Notes: generated by a model from the letters alone, not told the origin. DNA of 6,097 bases from Deltaproteobacteria bacterium (GCA_019313765.1 JAFDAP010000244.1:1-6097); one strand, 5' to 3'. Positions 1-5,910 are shown, counted from the stretch's first letter. A program made the numbers and translations.

Positions 1-90
1 GCCGGAATCCAGTGTTTTCAGAAACTTATGACTGATCTGGACCCCGGCTTTCGTCCACCCTCCATAGCATTGCGGGGGACGGGCCGGGGT
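1..90. repeat. REP-like GC-rich compound inverted repeat
   Basis: Two overlapping inverted repeats are visible. Bases 1-12 (GCCGGAATCCAG) match the reverse complement of 37-48 at 10 of 12 positions. The 41-48 arm (ACCCCGGC) is also perfectly complementary to 83-90 (GCCGGGGT). Inside that second stem, 52-56 (CGTCC) pairs with 77-81 (GGACG) and 58-60 with 74-76, giving a long interrupted hairpin with a 13-base loop. Arms of the form CTGGA..CCGGCTTTCG with a GCCGG..TGAC partner are typical of dispersed extragenic palindromes in deltaproteobacterial genomes (from memory). The element starts at the window edge, so more may lie upstream. Five T residues (97-101) follow the stem after a 6-base gap, so it might also act as a weak terminator for an upstream + strand gene that is not visible here. 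Confidence 0.6.
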
Positions 91-117
91 GACCACTTTT
101 TATGAGATCATCATGCC

Positions 118-146
118 TTGACTTTGACATACACGGCATCTAAGCT
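118..146 (+). promoter_or_regulatory. candidate sigma70-like promoter for the DciA-like gene
   Basis: TTGACT at 118-123 matches the -35 consensus at 5 of 6 positions. It is separated by exactly 17 bases from TAAGCT (141-146), a poor -10 box with 3 of 6 matches. Transcription from it would begin near base 152-153, which is the ATG of the gene itself, so the message would be nearly leaderless. A second TTGACA at 124-129 has no good -10 partner. This is inferred from sequence only; the weak -10 keeps confidence low. Confidence 0.25.
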
Positions 147-152
147 GATTTC

Positions 153-461
153 ATGGAAAAAAGAACCAATTCCCTGATACCGTTAAAGGATGTTATCGCA
201 AATCTTTTAAACGACGGCTCACTGCCCTTTAATCCCGATGACGCTAATATCTGGAGGGTCTGGAATGAGGTGGTCGGCCCGGCCATCTCAAAAAATGCCC
301 GGCCTTTATGGATCAAAAACGGGAAGCTCAAGGTCATTGTGTCAAACCCCATATGGCTTCAGGAATTGCAGTTTGTGGAGAAGGACATCATGGAAAAACT
401 GAACGGCAAATTAGGCCGAAAGGCAGTAGAGAAGATTGAATTCAGGGTGGGGGCTAAATAG
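153..461 (+). CDS. DUF721/DciA-like protein (putative helicase loader)
   Basis: This 102-residue soluble protein has the signature of the DUF721 family, whose studied members (DciA) bind and help load the replicative DnaB helicase in bacteria lacking DnaC/DnaI-type loaders. Visible family features are an N-terminal helix region (about 8-20), the conserved W37-N38-E39-V40-V41-G42 followed by A49-R50-P51, the strand L59-V63, and the segment W68-L69-Q70-E71-L72 leading into the last helix. These match the KH-like DciA core. The length suits the compact versions of the family. The ATG at 153 is the only reasonable start, because an in-frame TAA lies at 141-143 and the next Met is residue 80. No Shine-Dalgarno sequence precedes it. 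The gene converges on the methyltransferase gene and shares its last 8 bases with it. The family call is fairly safe; the helicase-loading role is by homology only. Confidence 0.85.
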   Translation: MEKRTNSLIPLKDVIANLLNDGSLPFNPDDANIWRVWNEVVGPAISKNARPLWIKNGKLKVIVSNPIWLQELQFVEKDIMEKLNGKLGRKAVEKIEFRVGAK

Positions 462-1170
462 AAAAATTTCCTTGCCCAAGTAACGGAGGGCAGATTTCCA
501 GACCCGGTTTCCCTCCTAACGAGGCCTCAATGAGGGCCAGTTTGGCGTCAGATTGCAGGCCGGGATAATTAATTTGAACTTTTTTTGGCTCCAAATCGAA
601 ACGTCTCATGCGGACCAGGATATCCACAAGACGGGCACACGGATAAATCAAGGCCAGCCTGCCCTTTTTCCTCAGAAGATTTCTGGCGGCCCGTAAGATA
701 TCATCAATAGAGGCCAAAATTTCATGCCTGGCAATGGCCCTGCGTTGATCCGGATTTATTCGCCCGCTTTCGGCCTTGCGATAAGGGGGGTTGCATATAA
801 CCACGTCGGCTGATTCTTTGACCATGGGAGGATATTTGATATCCCCCAGGATAATCCCCATTTTATCCTCAAATCCGTTAAGAGCGGCATTTCGCCGCGC
901 CTGGGCGGCCAGTTCTTCCTGGATTTCCAGCCCAAAAGCATGTCCTGCCGGTTTCGTGAGAAGCAAAATCAAGAGAATCACGCCGCAGCCCGTGCCGAGA
1001 TCAACCACCACATCTCCGGGTCTGATTGTAACGAACCCGGAAAGCAGGACCGCGTCAATGGAAAACCTGTAACCGTCCCTGGATTGGATCAGCTTAAGAC
1101 GGCCTTCCATGAAGTAGTCTATACACTCACCGGGCCGGAGTTTGATTTCAGGGGACCTGGATGATTTCAT
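454..1170 (-). CDS. TrmN6/YfiC-like SAM-dependent N6-adenine methyltransferase
   Basis: This 238-residue cytoplasmic class I methyltransferase resembles tRNA1(Val) A37 N6-methyltransferase (YfiC/TrmN6). The N-terminal segment around 23-43 (GRLKLIQ, GYRFSIDAVLL) is characteristic of that family. SAM-binding motif I is D57-L-G-T-G-C-G63, the acidic ribose-binding residue is E82, and D110 lies in the adenine-contacting loop. The catalytic motif IV is N127-P-P-Y130, typical of enzymes acting on exocyclic amino groups. The rest (about 150-225) is the usual Rossmann C-terminal half. The start at 1170 keeps the conserved N-terminus; the alternative Met21 would begin right at the family motif. No Shine-Dalgarno is visible, but the start lies 23 bases inside the upstream DUF1015 gene, suggesting translational coupling. 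The stop overlaps the convergent DciA-like gene by 8 bases. The target could be another tRNA/rRNA adenine, or a protein glutamine as in the related HemK-type enzymes. Confidence 0.85.
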   Translation of the reverse strand: MKSSRSPEIKLRPGECIDYFMEGRLKLIQSRDGYRFSIDAVLLSGFVTIRPGDVVVDLGTGCGVILLILLLTKPAGHAFGLEIQEELAAQARRNAALNGFEDKMGIILGDIKYPPMVKESADVVICNPPYRKAESGRINPDQRRAIARHEILASIDDILRAARNLLRKKGRLALIYPCARLVDILVRMRRFDLEPKKVQINYPGLQSDAKLALIEASLGGKPGLEICPPLLGQGNFSI

Positions 1171-2503
1171 TTGGATTTATCTTGTTAAATACCAGTCCGC
1201 TTAATATTTTGGGATAAAAATAGGTAGATTTCCTGGGCATAACTAAGGAGTTTTTTGCAATTCCCTTTACCTGGTCTATCCTGGTGGGATTCAGCAGGAA
1301 TGCCATTTGATAGTCCCCGGATTGTACTTGCGACACGGCCGTCCTCATGCTGCTTTGATAACCGATTATTTCATCATCATCCAGATCTTGTTTGGTGAAT
1401 CCAATCCCCTTTTGGAGGATAAACCTTGACAGGACCAGTACATCCAGCTTTTTTAATGAAGAGTGGAGATCATCACCTAACTGATCCCTTACGCCCGGCT
1501 TAAGTGAGAGGAGATGACACTGACTGGCCTTTGTGTGGTAAAAGCCGATGGCAGTATTAAGACGCCCTGCTTCCAGTAGGTTCTGTTTCAGGGCCGTGCA
1601 TTCCTCTAAGCTGTCACTGGCCTCAAACGGGAAAGAAGTTATGTCAAACCATGGCCCCACCTTTTCAAGAAGGGGCCCGGGCTGAAGATCAGGGACTTCT
1701 TTAATAAGCCGGTGGGAAGGCAGGATGGTCAGGCCCTCATCACTCATATTGGACAAATACATCATGACATATTCATACGACCTGTTGAGAGGTCTCCGGC
1801 CGTGCCTGGCCCTCATCATGTTTCTGTAATTGCGTGCAGTCTCATAACGGTGGTGGCCGTCTGCAATAAAGATGGACTTATCCGACATGGCATCCGCTAT
1901 TGTTTTAAACACACGGGGGTTTTGTATAACCCACATTCGGTGGTTCGTGCCATCCTCAAAATCAAAGGCTATTTCAGGGGAGAAGTCGGTGACCTTCCTT
2001 GCGGCCTCCATTATAGTGTTATCAGGTTCCTCATAAAGGCCGAATATCTGGCTTAGCTGGGCGCTGCAGGCCCTCATGAGCTTCAGGCGGTCATCCCTGT
2101 GGGCCGAAAAGGTCCTTTCATGGGGAAGGATAACCCCTGCATCTTCGTCTTCTATTCGCACCAGTAAAATTATCCCCCACCGGGTCCTTCGGGGGTCCCC
2201 GTTTCCGGGGTCATACGACAGGGAAGTGAGATAGATGCAGGGTCGATCCGAAGGAATCAGGATGCCGGCGGATTCCCATCTCTTAAAACAGTCCGCGGCG
2301 CGCGTATACCTGTTATCCCAATCGGAATCCCCGATCTTTTTCTTAGCTAAGATCAAACGGATGACATTATAGGGATCTTTTTGGTAATATGTCTCCTGCT
2401 CGTCCCCGGAAATCACGTCATAGGGTGGTGCAACAATTGCTTCGAAATCTTGCCTTGCGTAATAATTATAGGTAAATCCATTAAAGGGAGCTATGATGGC
2501 CAT
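1148..2503 (-). CDS. DUF1015 family protein
   Basis: This 451-residue soluble protein belongs to the DUF1015 family, which has no firmly established role that I know of. Family landmarks are the N-terminal I4-A5-P6-F7 followed by the conserved A25-P-P-Y-D-V-I-S32, the H128-E-R-T131 motif with R136/D137 and K141 downstream, the strongly conserved I213-A-D-G-H-H-R-Y-E-T-A223, and then a YVMMYLSNMSDEGLTILPSHR block. The length is usual and the frame is intact. There is no signal peptide or membrane segment. The DGHHR motif resembles the active-site motif of ParB/sulfiredoxin-fold enzymes such as the free serine kinases SerK and SbnI, so a small-molecule kinase-like activity is a reasonable guess only. 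The start ATG at 2503 gives the typical N-terminus; the nearest SD-like AAGGA lies about 13 bases upstream, which is rather far. It is the first gene of a two-gene unit with the methyltransferase. Confidence 0.9.
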   Translation of the reverse strand: MAIIAPFNGFTYNYYARQDFEAIVAPPYDVISGDEQETYYQKDPYNVIRLILAKKKIGDSDWDNRYTRAADCFKRWESAGILIPSDRPCIYLTSLSYDPGNGDPRRTRWGIILLVRIEDEDAGVILPHERTFSAHRDDRLKLMRACSAQLSQIFGLYEEPDNTIMEAARKVTDFSPEIAFDFEDGTNHRMWVIQNPRVFKTIADAMSDKSIFIADGHHRYETARNYRNMMRARHGRRPLNRSYEYVMMYLSNMSDEGLTILPSHRLIKEVPDLQPGPLLEKVGPWFDITSFPFEASDSLEECTALKQNLLEAGRLNTAIGFYHTKASQCHLLSLKPGVRDQLGDDLHSSLKKLDVLVLSRFILQKGIGFTKQDLDDDEIIGYQSSMRTAVSQVQSGDYQMAFLLNPTRIDQVKGIAKNSLVMPRKSTYFYPKILSGLVFNKINPNEIIQVP

Positions 2504-2506
2504 GAT

Positions 2507-2617
2507 CTAAATTTGATCCTTTTGTTTTTCCCTTCCCTTGAGAAATGAAATCAGGTCCAACCCTGCCGGCGTGCGGGCTTGCAGGAATTTTTTGAGCTCC
2601 TCATTTGAAGTTCTCAA
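2507..2617 (-). pseudogene. possible broken small gene or leader ORF upstream of DUF1015
   Basis: On the minus strand a frame with a TTG start at 2617 and a TAG at 2507-2509 encodes 36 residues with a protein-like composition (NEELKKFLQARTPAGLDLIS, then FLKGREKQKDQI). Its stop lies three bases before the DUF1015 ATG. Upstream, the same frame turns into unconvincing sequence and reaches TAA. The neighbouring frame, open from a GTG at 2720 to a TGA at 2601, reads SSLFERIKSFLSPELENFK just before that stop. Dropping one base at the TGA joins the halves as ...LENFK-EELKKFLQ..., about 70 residues. This looks like one small helical protein interrupted by a +1 shift, from decay, sequencing error or programmed frameshifting. 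I do not recognise the product and see no SD for either start. The upstream half overlaps the divergent amidohydrolase start. A chance pair of frames is possible. Confidence 0.3.
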
Positions 2618-2633
2618 GCTCGGGTGATAAAAA
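2605..2633 (+). promoter_or_regulatory. candidate promoter for the amidohydrolase gene
   Basis: TTGAAG (2605-2610) and TAAAAA (2628-2633) are separated by 17 bases, and each matches the sigma70 consensus at 4 of 6 positions. Transcription would start near 2640, upstream of all candidate start codons of the amidohydrolase. The -10 box is the left half of the palindrome at 2627-2642. This is a sequence-only prediction of modest quality. Confidence 0.28.
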
Positions 2634-2642
2634 GCTTTTTAT
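2627..2642. repeat. perfect 16-base AT-rich palindrome in divergent intergenic region
   Basis: ATAAAAAGCTTTTTAT is a perfect palindrome with no spacer. It lies in the middle of the region between the divergent DUF1015 and amidohydrolase genes and overlaps the possible -10 boxes of both candidate promoters. This could be an operator for a dimeric regulator, or simply two back-to-back AT-rich -10 elements. No matching second site was found in the window. Confidence 0.5.
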
Positions 2643-2668
2643 TCTCTCAAAAAGGCTGCTGATGTCAA
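2638..2668 (-). promoter_or_regulatory. candidate promoter for the DUF1015-methyltransferase operon
   Basis: On the minus strand a perfect -35 box TTGACA (2668-2663) is followed after 19 bases by AATAAA (2643-2638), a 4 of 6 match to the -10 consensus. The spacer is longer than ideal; the alternative TAAAAA at 2641-2636 would be even further away. The predicted start near 2631 gives a leader of about 128 bases that would contain the short ORF at 2507-2617. The perfect -35 makes it worth noting. Confidence 0.35.
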
Positions 2669-2693
2669 GTAAATTTGGTTGATTGTTTTGAAT

Positions 2694-4055
2694 ATGAATT
2701 CTGAAGACATAACGGGTCACCTAATGAATGCACACAAAAAAAATCCGGATCTTGTCATAGAAGGCGGTCTGGTCTTAACCATGGCAGAAGGCCAGGCCCC
2801 TGTTTCGAACGGCAGGGTGTTGATAAAGCACGGGATTATAACGGACATTCAAAGCCGGAAGGAGAAAGGTGAAGGGCCGGGCCTTCAAACGGAAGTCATT
2901 GACGCAAAAGATGCGATTGTCATGCCGGGGCTGGTTAATGCCCATACACATGCGGCCATGACGCTTTTCAGGGGCCTTGCCGATGATCTGCCTTTGAAGC
3001 AATGGCTTTTTGAAAAGATATTTCCTGCTGAGGCAAAGTACCTTAACCCGGACACGGTCTACTGGGGTTCGCTCTTAGCATGTCTTGAGATGATCGCATC
3101 CGGGACCACCTGCATTGCAGACGGGTATTTTTTTCAGGATGAGACGGTTCGGGCCGTACATGAAGCCGGGCTCAGGGGCCTTATTGCCCAGGGGGTTATT
3201 GATTTTCCCGCACCGGGTGTCCCTGACCCGAAAAAAAACCTGGAGGTGGCAAGGGAATTCATAGAAAGATGGCTCGGTTTTTCGGCCCTGATTACGCCTG
3301 GTATGTTTTGCCACAGCCCTGTCACCTGTTCCGAACAGACACTAAAAGGTGCATGGGAGATATCCCGCCGCTTTGATTTGCCCCTTCAGATCCACCTTTC
3401 CGAGACGTCTGACGAAGTAAATGAAGTTATAAGAAAGACCGGTAAAAGGCCGGTTTTCTACTTAGACCGGCTTGGATTGATAGACAAGGGTCTTATTGCA
3501 GCCCATGCAATACATCTGGATGAAAGGGAGATCTCCTGTATTTTCGAAAAAGGGGTGAAAATCGTTCACGTGCCTGAAAGCAACATGAAACTGTGCGCCG
3601 GTCCGGCCCCGGTACGTGACATGGTAAACGCGGGCTTGACAGTCGGATTAGGCACAGACGGGTGCTCATCCAATAACAACCTGGATCTTTTTTGCGAGAT
3701 GGATACGGCAGCCAAATTGAGCAAGGTTTACGATCTTGATCCGGTTGGTCTGGATGCAAATACCGTCATCAAAATGGCGACCTGTTGGGGGGCTTCTGTC
3801 TTAGGCCTTGAAAAAGAGATCGGGACCCTTGAGCCCGGCAAAAGGGCGGACATTATCGTAGTTGATACTCACCAGCCTCATTTGTGTCCTGTTTACGATC
3901 CGTTATCCGCTATCGTGTACTCTGCCAATGGCGCAGACGTGAAGGACGTCATTGTGAACGGGAAGGTGCTGATGAAAAACAGGGAATTCACGACACTGGA
4001 TCCGGTCGAGATTATGGAAAAGGTAAAGGCCATTAGCAGTAAAATAAGCATTTGA
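2694..4055 (+). CDS. mtaD: amidohydrolase, 5-methylthioadenosine/S-adenosylhomocysteine deaminase-like
   Basis: This 453-residue cytoplasmic metal-dependent deaminase belongs to the MtaD/SAH deaminase branch of the amidohydrolase superfamily. Members deaminate the adenine of S-adenosylhomocysteine or 5'-methylthioadenosine to the inosyl product in SAM by-product salvage. Counting from ATG 2694, the metal site is H84-T-H86 in a MPGLVNAHTH context, H234 with catalytic E237 (HLSE), H271 (AAHAIHL) and D322 (GLGTDG). The segment S296-N-M-K-L300 is typical of this branch. The outer beta-sandwich is formed by residues ~13-80 and the C-terminal part, with the usual LEPGKRADIIVVD at 379-391. All key residues are present and the length is normal. 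The start is uncertain: TTG 2679, ATG 2694 and ATG 2724 are in frame, none has a clear SD, and 2724 places the first family strand nearest the N-terminus. Related guanine, cytosine or chlorohydrolase-type substrates cannot be excluded. Confidence 0.9.
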   Translation: MNSEDITGHLMNAHKKNPDLVIEGGLVLTMAEGQAPVSNGRVLIKHGIITDIQSRKEKGEGPGLQTEVIDAKDAIVMPGLVNAHTHAAMTLFRGLADDLPLKQWLFEKIFPAEAKYLNPDTVYWGSLLACLEMIASGTTCIADGYFFQDETVRAVHEAGLRGLIAQGVIDFPAPGVPDPKKNLEVAREFIERWLGFSALITPGMFCHSPVTCSEQTLKGAWEISRRFDLPLQIHLSETSDEVNEVIRKTGKRPVFYLDRLGLIDKGLIAAHAIHLDEREISCIFEKGVKIVHVPESNMKLCAGPAPVRDMVNAGLTVGLGTDGCSSNNNLDLFCEMDTAAKLSKVYDLDPVGLDANTVIKMATCWGASVLGLEKEIGTLEPGKRADIIVVDTHQPHLCPVYDPLSAIVYSANGADVKDVIVNGKVLMKNREFTTLDPVEIMEKVKAISSKISI

Positions 4056-4101
4056 GGCAATCCGGTCACAGGGCAGGGCCACGTCATTTAAACAGGTAAT
4101 G

Positions 4102-4127
4102 GCTTGGAAAATCATGAAATTCCAAGC
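4102..4127. repeat. 8-bp perfect hairpin GCTTGGAA/TTCCAAGC
   Basis: Bases 4102-4109 and 4120-4127 are exact reverse complements separated by a 10-base loop. There is no T run after it on the + strand, so it is not a typical intrinsic terminator. It directly adjoins the larger AT-rich inverted repeat and is probably its left end. Confidence 0.5.
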
Positions 4128-4137
4128 ACCAAAATAC

Positions 4138-4279
4138 AAATCTCAAACAAATATCAATGACCGAAATTCAAAATTCAAAACAGATAGAATGACGGCGAGG
4201 CATCCAATAAGTGATTGAAATGTTTTGGTCATTGTAATTTTGATATTGTTTGTAATTTGAGTATTGTAATTTGAGATTT
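4138..4279. repeat. AT-rich imperfect inverted-repeat element (MITE-like or dispersed repeat)
   Basis: The left arm (4138-4182) and right arm (4221-4279) are imperfect reverse complements around a ~38-base centre. Matching blocks are AAATCTCAAA (4138-4147) with 4270-4279, CAAACAAATATCA (4144-4156) with TGATATTGTTTG (4241-4252, one base missing), CAATGACC (4155-4162) with GGTCATTG (4227-4234), and AAAACA (4177-4182) with TGTTTT (4221-4226). The right arm lacks the partner of 4163-4176. It also contains three related units of TTGTAATTTGA type at 4232, 4250 and 4264; the last two are identical over 12 bases (4250-4261, 4264-4275). Its sequence resembles AT-rich dispersed palindromes that I recall from deltaproteobacterial intergenic regions. 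No transposase is linked to it, and copy number cannot be judged from one window. Confidence 0.6.
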
Positions 4280-4366
4280 TAGTGGCGTATCCGGGAAAGC
4301 AAATCGCTTCTATCTGAATTAGTTAGAGCTGATTTTGACGTTTCCCTGGGTCACAGGGTCTCCATG

Positions 4367-4396
4367 TTGACAAGAAGGTGCATTAACTGCTATCAA
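4367..4396 (+). promoter_or_regulatory. candidate sigma70-like promoter for the M23 peptidase gene
   Basis: A perfect -35 box TTGACA (4367-4372) is followed after 18 bases by TATCAA (4391-4396), a 4 of 6 match to the -10 consensus. Transcription would begin near 4403, leaving a leader of about 36 bases with an AT-rich stretch before the start codon. This is the best promoter candidate in the window. Confidence 0.42.
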
Positions 4397-4438
4397 GTCC
4401 CTCTGTTTCATTTTTTTTAAAATAATGGTGAAAAACAT

Positions 4439-5803
4439 ATGGATAGAAAAAAGACAGGTATATTTTTGACAATAGTGCCGCTTATCATAATCCTGGGCCT
4501 TCTTGCCTGGTTATTGAGCATAATCTTTGAGGGCCAAAAACCCCTGGTACAAATCAAGCCCCTGCCTCAATTCCTTTCGGAAAGCCGGGAATTTACGCTT
4601 AACATCAGCGATGAGAAAAGAGGCCTTAAACACCTTGTGGTTTCGGTGAACCAGGGAGGCCGGGAAACGACTATTCTTGAAAAAGAGTTTCCGTTCAAAG
4701 GAATGTTCAATCGTGAGGGTGCTCACAAGTTTAATACGAAGTTTTCCATGAATCCTTCAAATCTCAATCTGGCCCAGGGACGCGTGGACCTGAAGGTTCG
4801 GGTATGGGATTATTCCAGAAGGAGCGGGGGAGACGGGAACCTCTCACAGGTAAGCCACAAAATGGTAGTGGATACGGTCCCACCTTCCATTAGGGCCATA
4901 AGCCGGTTGAACTATGTCAACCTCGGAGGGACAGGTTTGATAATGTATCAGACCTCTTCTGATACGGTTAAGAGCGGCCTTTACGTCAATGATCTCTTTT
5001 TCCCGGGCTTTCCGGCAGGTGTAGAATCCAAGGAAGGTTTTCGCGTATGCTATTTTGCCGTTCCCTGTGACACAAAGGCTAATCCGGACGTGTATCTGTG
5101 GGCAGAGGACCGGGCGGGTAACCTGTCAAGGGGCAGCTTTCACTATAATATCCGCAAAAAACGGTTTCGCACGAAAAGAATAAATATCACGGATCGATTT
5201 CTGAAGAGTGTTCTTCCCTATTTTTCTTTTTATCCTTTTGATCCGGAGGTTGATGACATAACAAAATTCCTCAAGATCAACAGGGACTTGAGAAAGGAAA
5301 ATAATTTGACTTTTAACAGTTTGAGGACAAAGACGAGTCCCAGGAGGCTCTGGAAGGGGGACTGGATAAGGCTTAAAAACGCCGCCAACATGGCGGGGTT
5401 CGGTGACCTGCGCTCATACTACCACAAAGGAGAAAAAATTGACCAACAGGTACACATGGGTGTAGATTTGGCCTCGCTGGCGAACGCCAAGGTCCAGGCG
5501 GCCAATAACGGCCGCGTCATCTTTTCGGATCGTATGGGAATATACGGCCTTACAGTGGTCCTTGATCACGGCCAGGGCCTTGCCAGCGTTTACTCGCATC
5601 TGAGCAGGATAGACGTAACACCGGACCGCGAGGTCGCAAAAGGTCATGTCATCGGGTTAACAGGACAGACAGGACTTGCCGGTGGAGATCACCTTCATTT
5701 TGGTATCATGGTAGGCGGTGTTTTCGTTAATCCTATAGAATGGTGGGACAGGCACTGGATTCAGGATAACGTAACCCGGAAATTGGCCCGACTGGATGAA
5801 TGA
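4439..5803 (+). CDS. membrane-anchored M23 family metallopeptidase
   Basis: This 454-residue protein is predicted to be anchored in the inner membrane and to cut peptidoglycan cross-links from the periplasmic side. Basic residues 3-5 precede one transmembrane helix (about 8-30); no lipobox or signal-peptidase site is obvious. Residues ~35-240 look like beta-sandwich, Ig-like domains: V144-D-T-V-P-P149 and A222-E-D-R-A-G-N228 are typical of extracellular bacterial Ig-type repeats. A basic linker (239-247) and a mostly helical spacer (~250-300) follow. The C-terminal M23 (LytM) domain, about 315-440, has a complete zinc site: H339 and D343 (HMGVD), H387 (YSHLS), and H418-L-H420 (HLHFG). It should therefore be active, unlike the degenerate EnvC/NlpD-type LytM activators. 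There is no long coiled coil. ATG 4439 has only a weak SD-like GGTG about 8 bases upstream. It appears to be transcribed on its own. Confidence 0.92.
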   Translation: MDRKKTGIFLTIVPLIIILGLLAWLLSIIFEGQKPLVQIKPLPQFLSESREFTLNISDEKRGLKHLVVSVNQGGRETTILEKEFPFKGMFNREGAHKFNTKFSMNPSNLNLAQGRVDLKVRVWDYSRRSGGDGNLSQVSHKMVVDTVPPSIRAISRLNYVNLGGTGLIMYQTSSDTVKSGLYVNDLFFPGFPAGVESKEGFRVCYFAVPCDTKANPDVYLWAEDRAGNLSRGSFHYNIRKKRFRTKRINITDRFLKSVLPYFSFYPFDPEVDDITKFLKINRDLRKENNLTFNSLRTKTSPRRLWKGDWIRLKNAANMAGFGDLRSYYHKGEKIDQQVHMGVDLASLANAKVQAANNGRVIFSDRMGIYGLTVVLDHGQGLASVYSHLSRIDVTPDREVAKGHVIGLTGQTGLAGGDHLHFGIMVGGVFVNPIEWWDRHWIQDNVTRKLARLDE

Positions 5804-5910
5804 GATTACCTTTTCTCGAAAGTTTCCCCTTCAAAAGCCTTCCCTTGCCACACTCCACCTGACCCGACAACTTTACCCTGACCATATTAGCCCTCTGGCC
5901 GTAAATTGGG

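Larger units (their letters stand above)
4056..4438. other. 383-base non-coding gap
   Basis: No reading frame here looks coding on either strand. From left to right the gap holds a short GC-containing stretch after the amidohydrolase stop with no clear terminator, a small hairpin (4102-4127), an AT-rich imperfect inverted-repeat element (about 4138-4279), and a promoter-bearing leader of the peptidase gene (4367 onwards). The 10-mer GGTCACAGGG occurs at 4064-4073 and again at 4349-4358, on either side of the repeat element. The second copy sits in a small palindrome, CCCTG-GGTCA-CAGGG (4344-4358). Confidence 0.7.

Noticed and set aside
791..1072. 93-codon + strand frame opposite the methyltransferase gene
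   Set aside because: Antisense shadow of the SAM-binding core; the composition is rich in Ser/Pro/Arg as expected for a shadow frame.
1712..2056. 114-codon + strand frame inside the DUF1015 gene
   Set aside because: It lies entirely antisense to a strongly conserved gene, and its translation has no domain-like features.
2554..2606. Short minus-strand ATG frame (17 codons) starting at ATGAGGAGC in front of DUF1015
   Set aside because: Too short, no ribosome-binding site at usual spacing, and it ends far from the DUF1015 start; the overlapping TTG frame is more protein-like.
4250..4275. The two 12-base direct repeats as a CRISPR or tandem-repeat array
   Set aside because: There are only two exact units plus one degenerate copy with 2- to 6-base gaps, all within the arm of an inverted-repeat element; no spacers of CRISPR size.
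4344..4358. CCCTG/CAGGG hairpin as a terminator
   Set aside because: Only 5 bp, and no T run follows; at most a minor palindrome.
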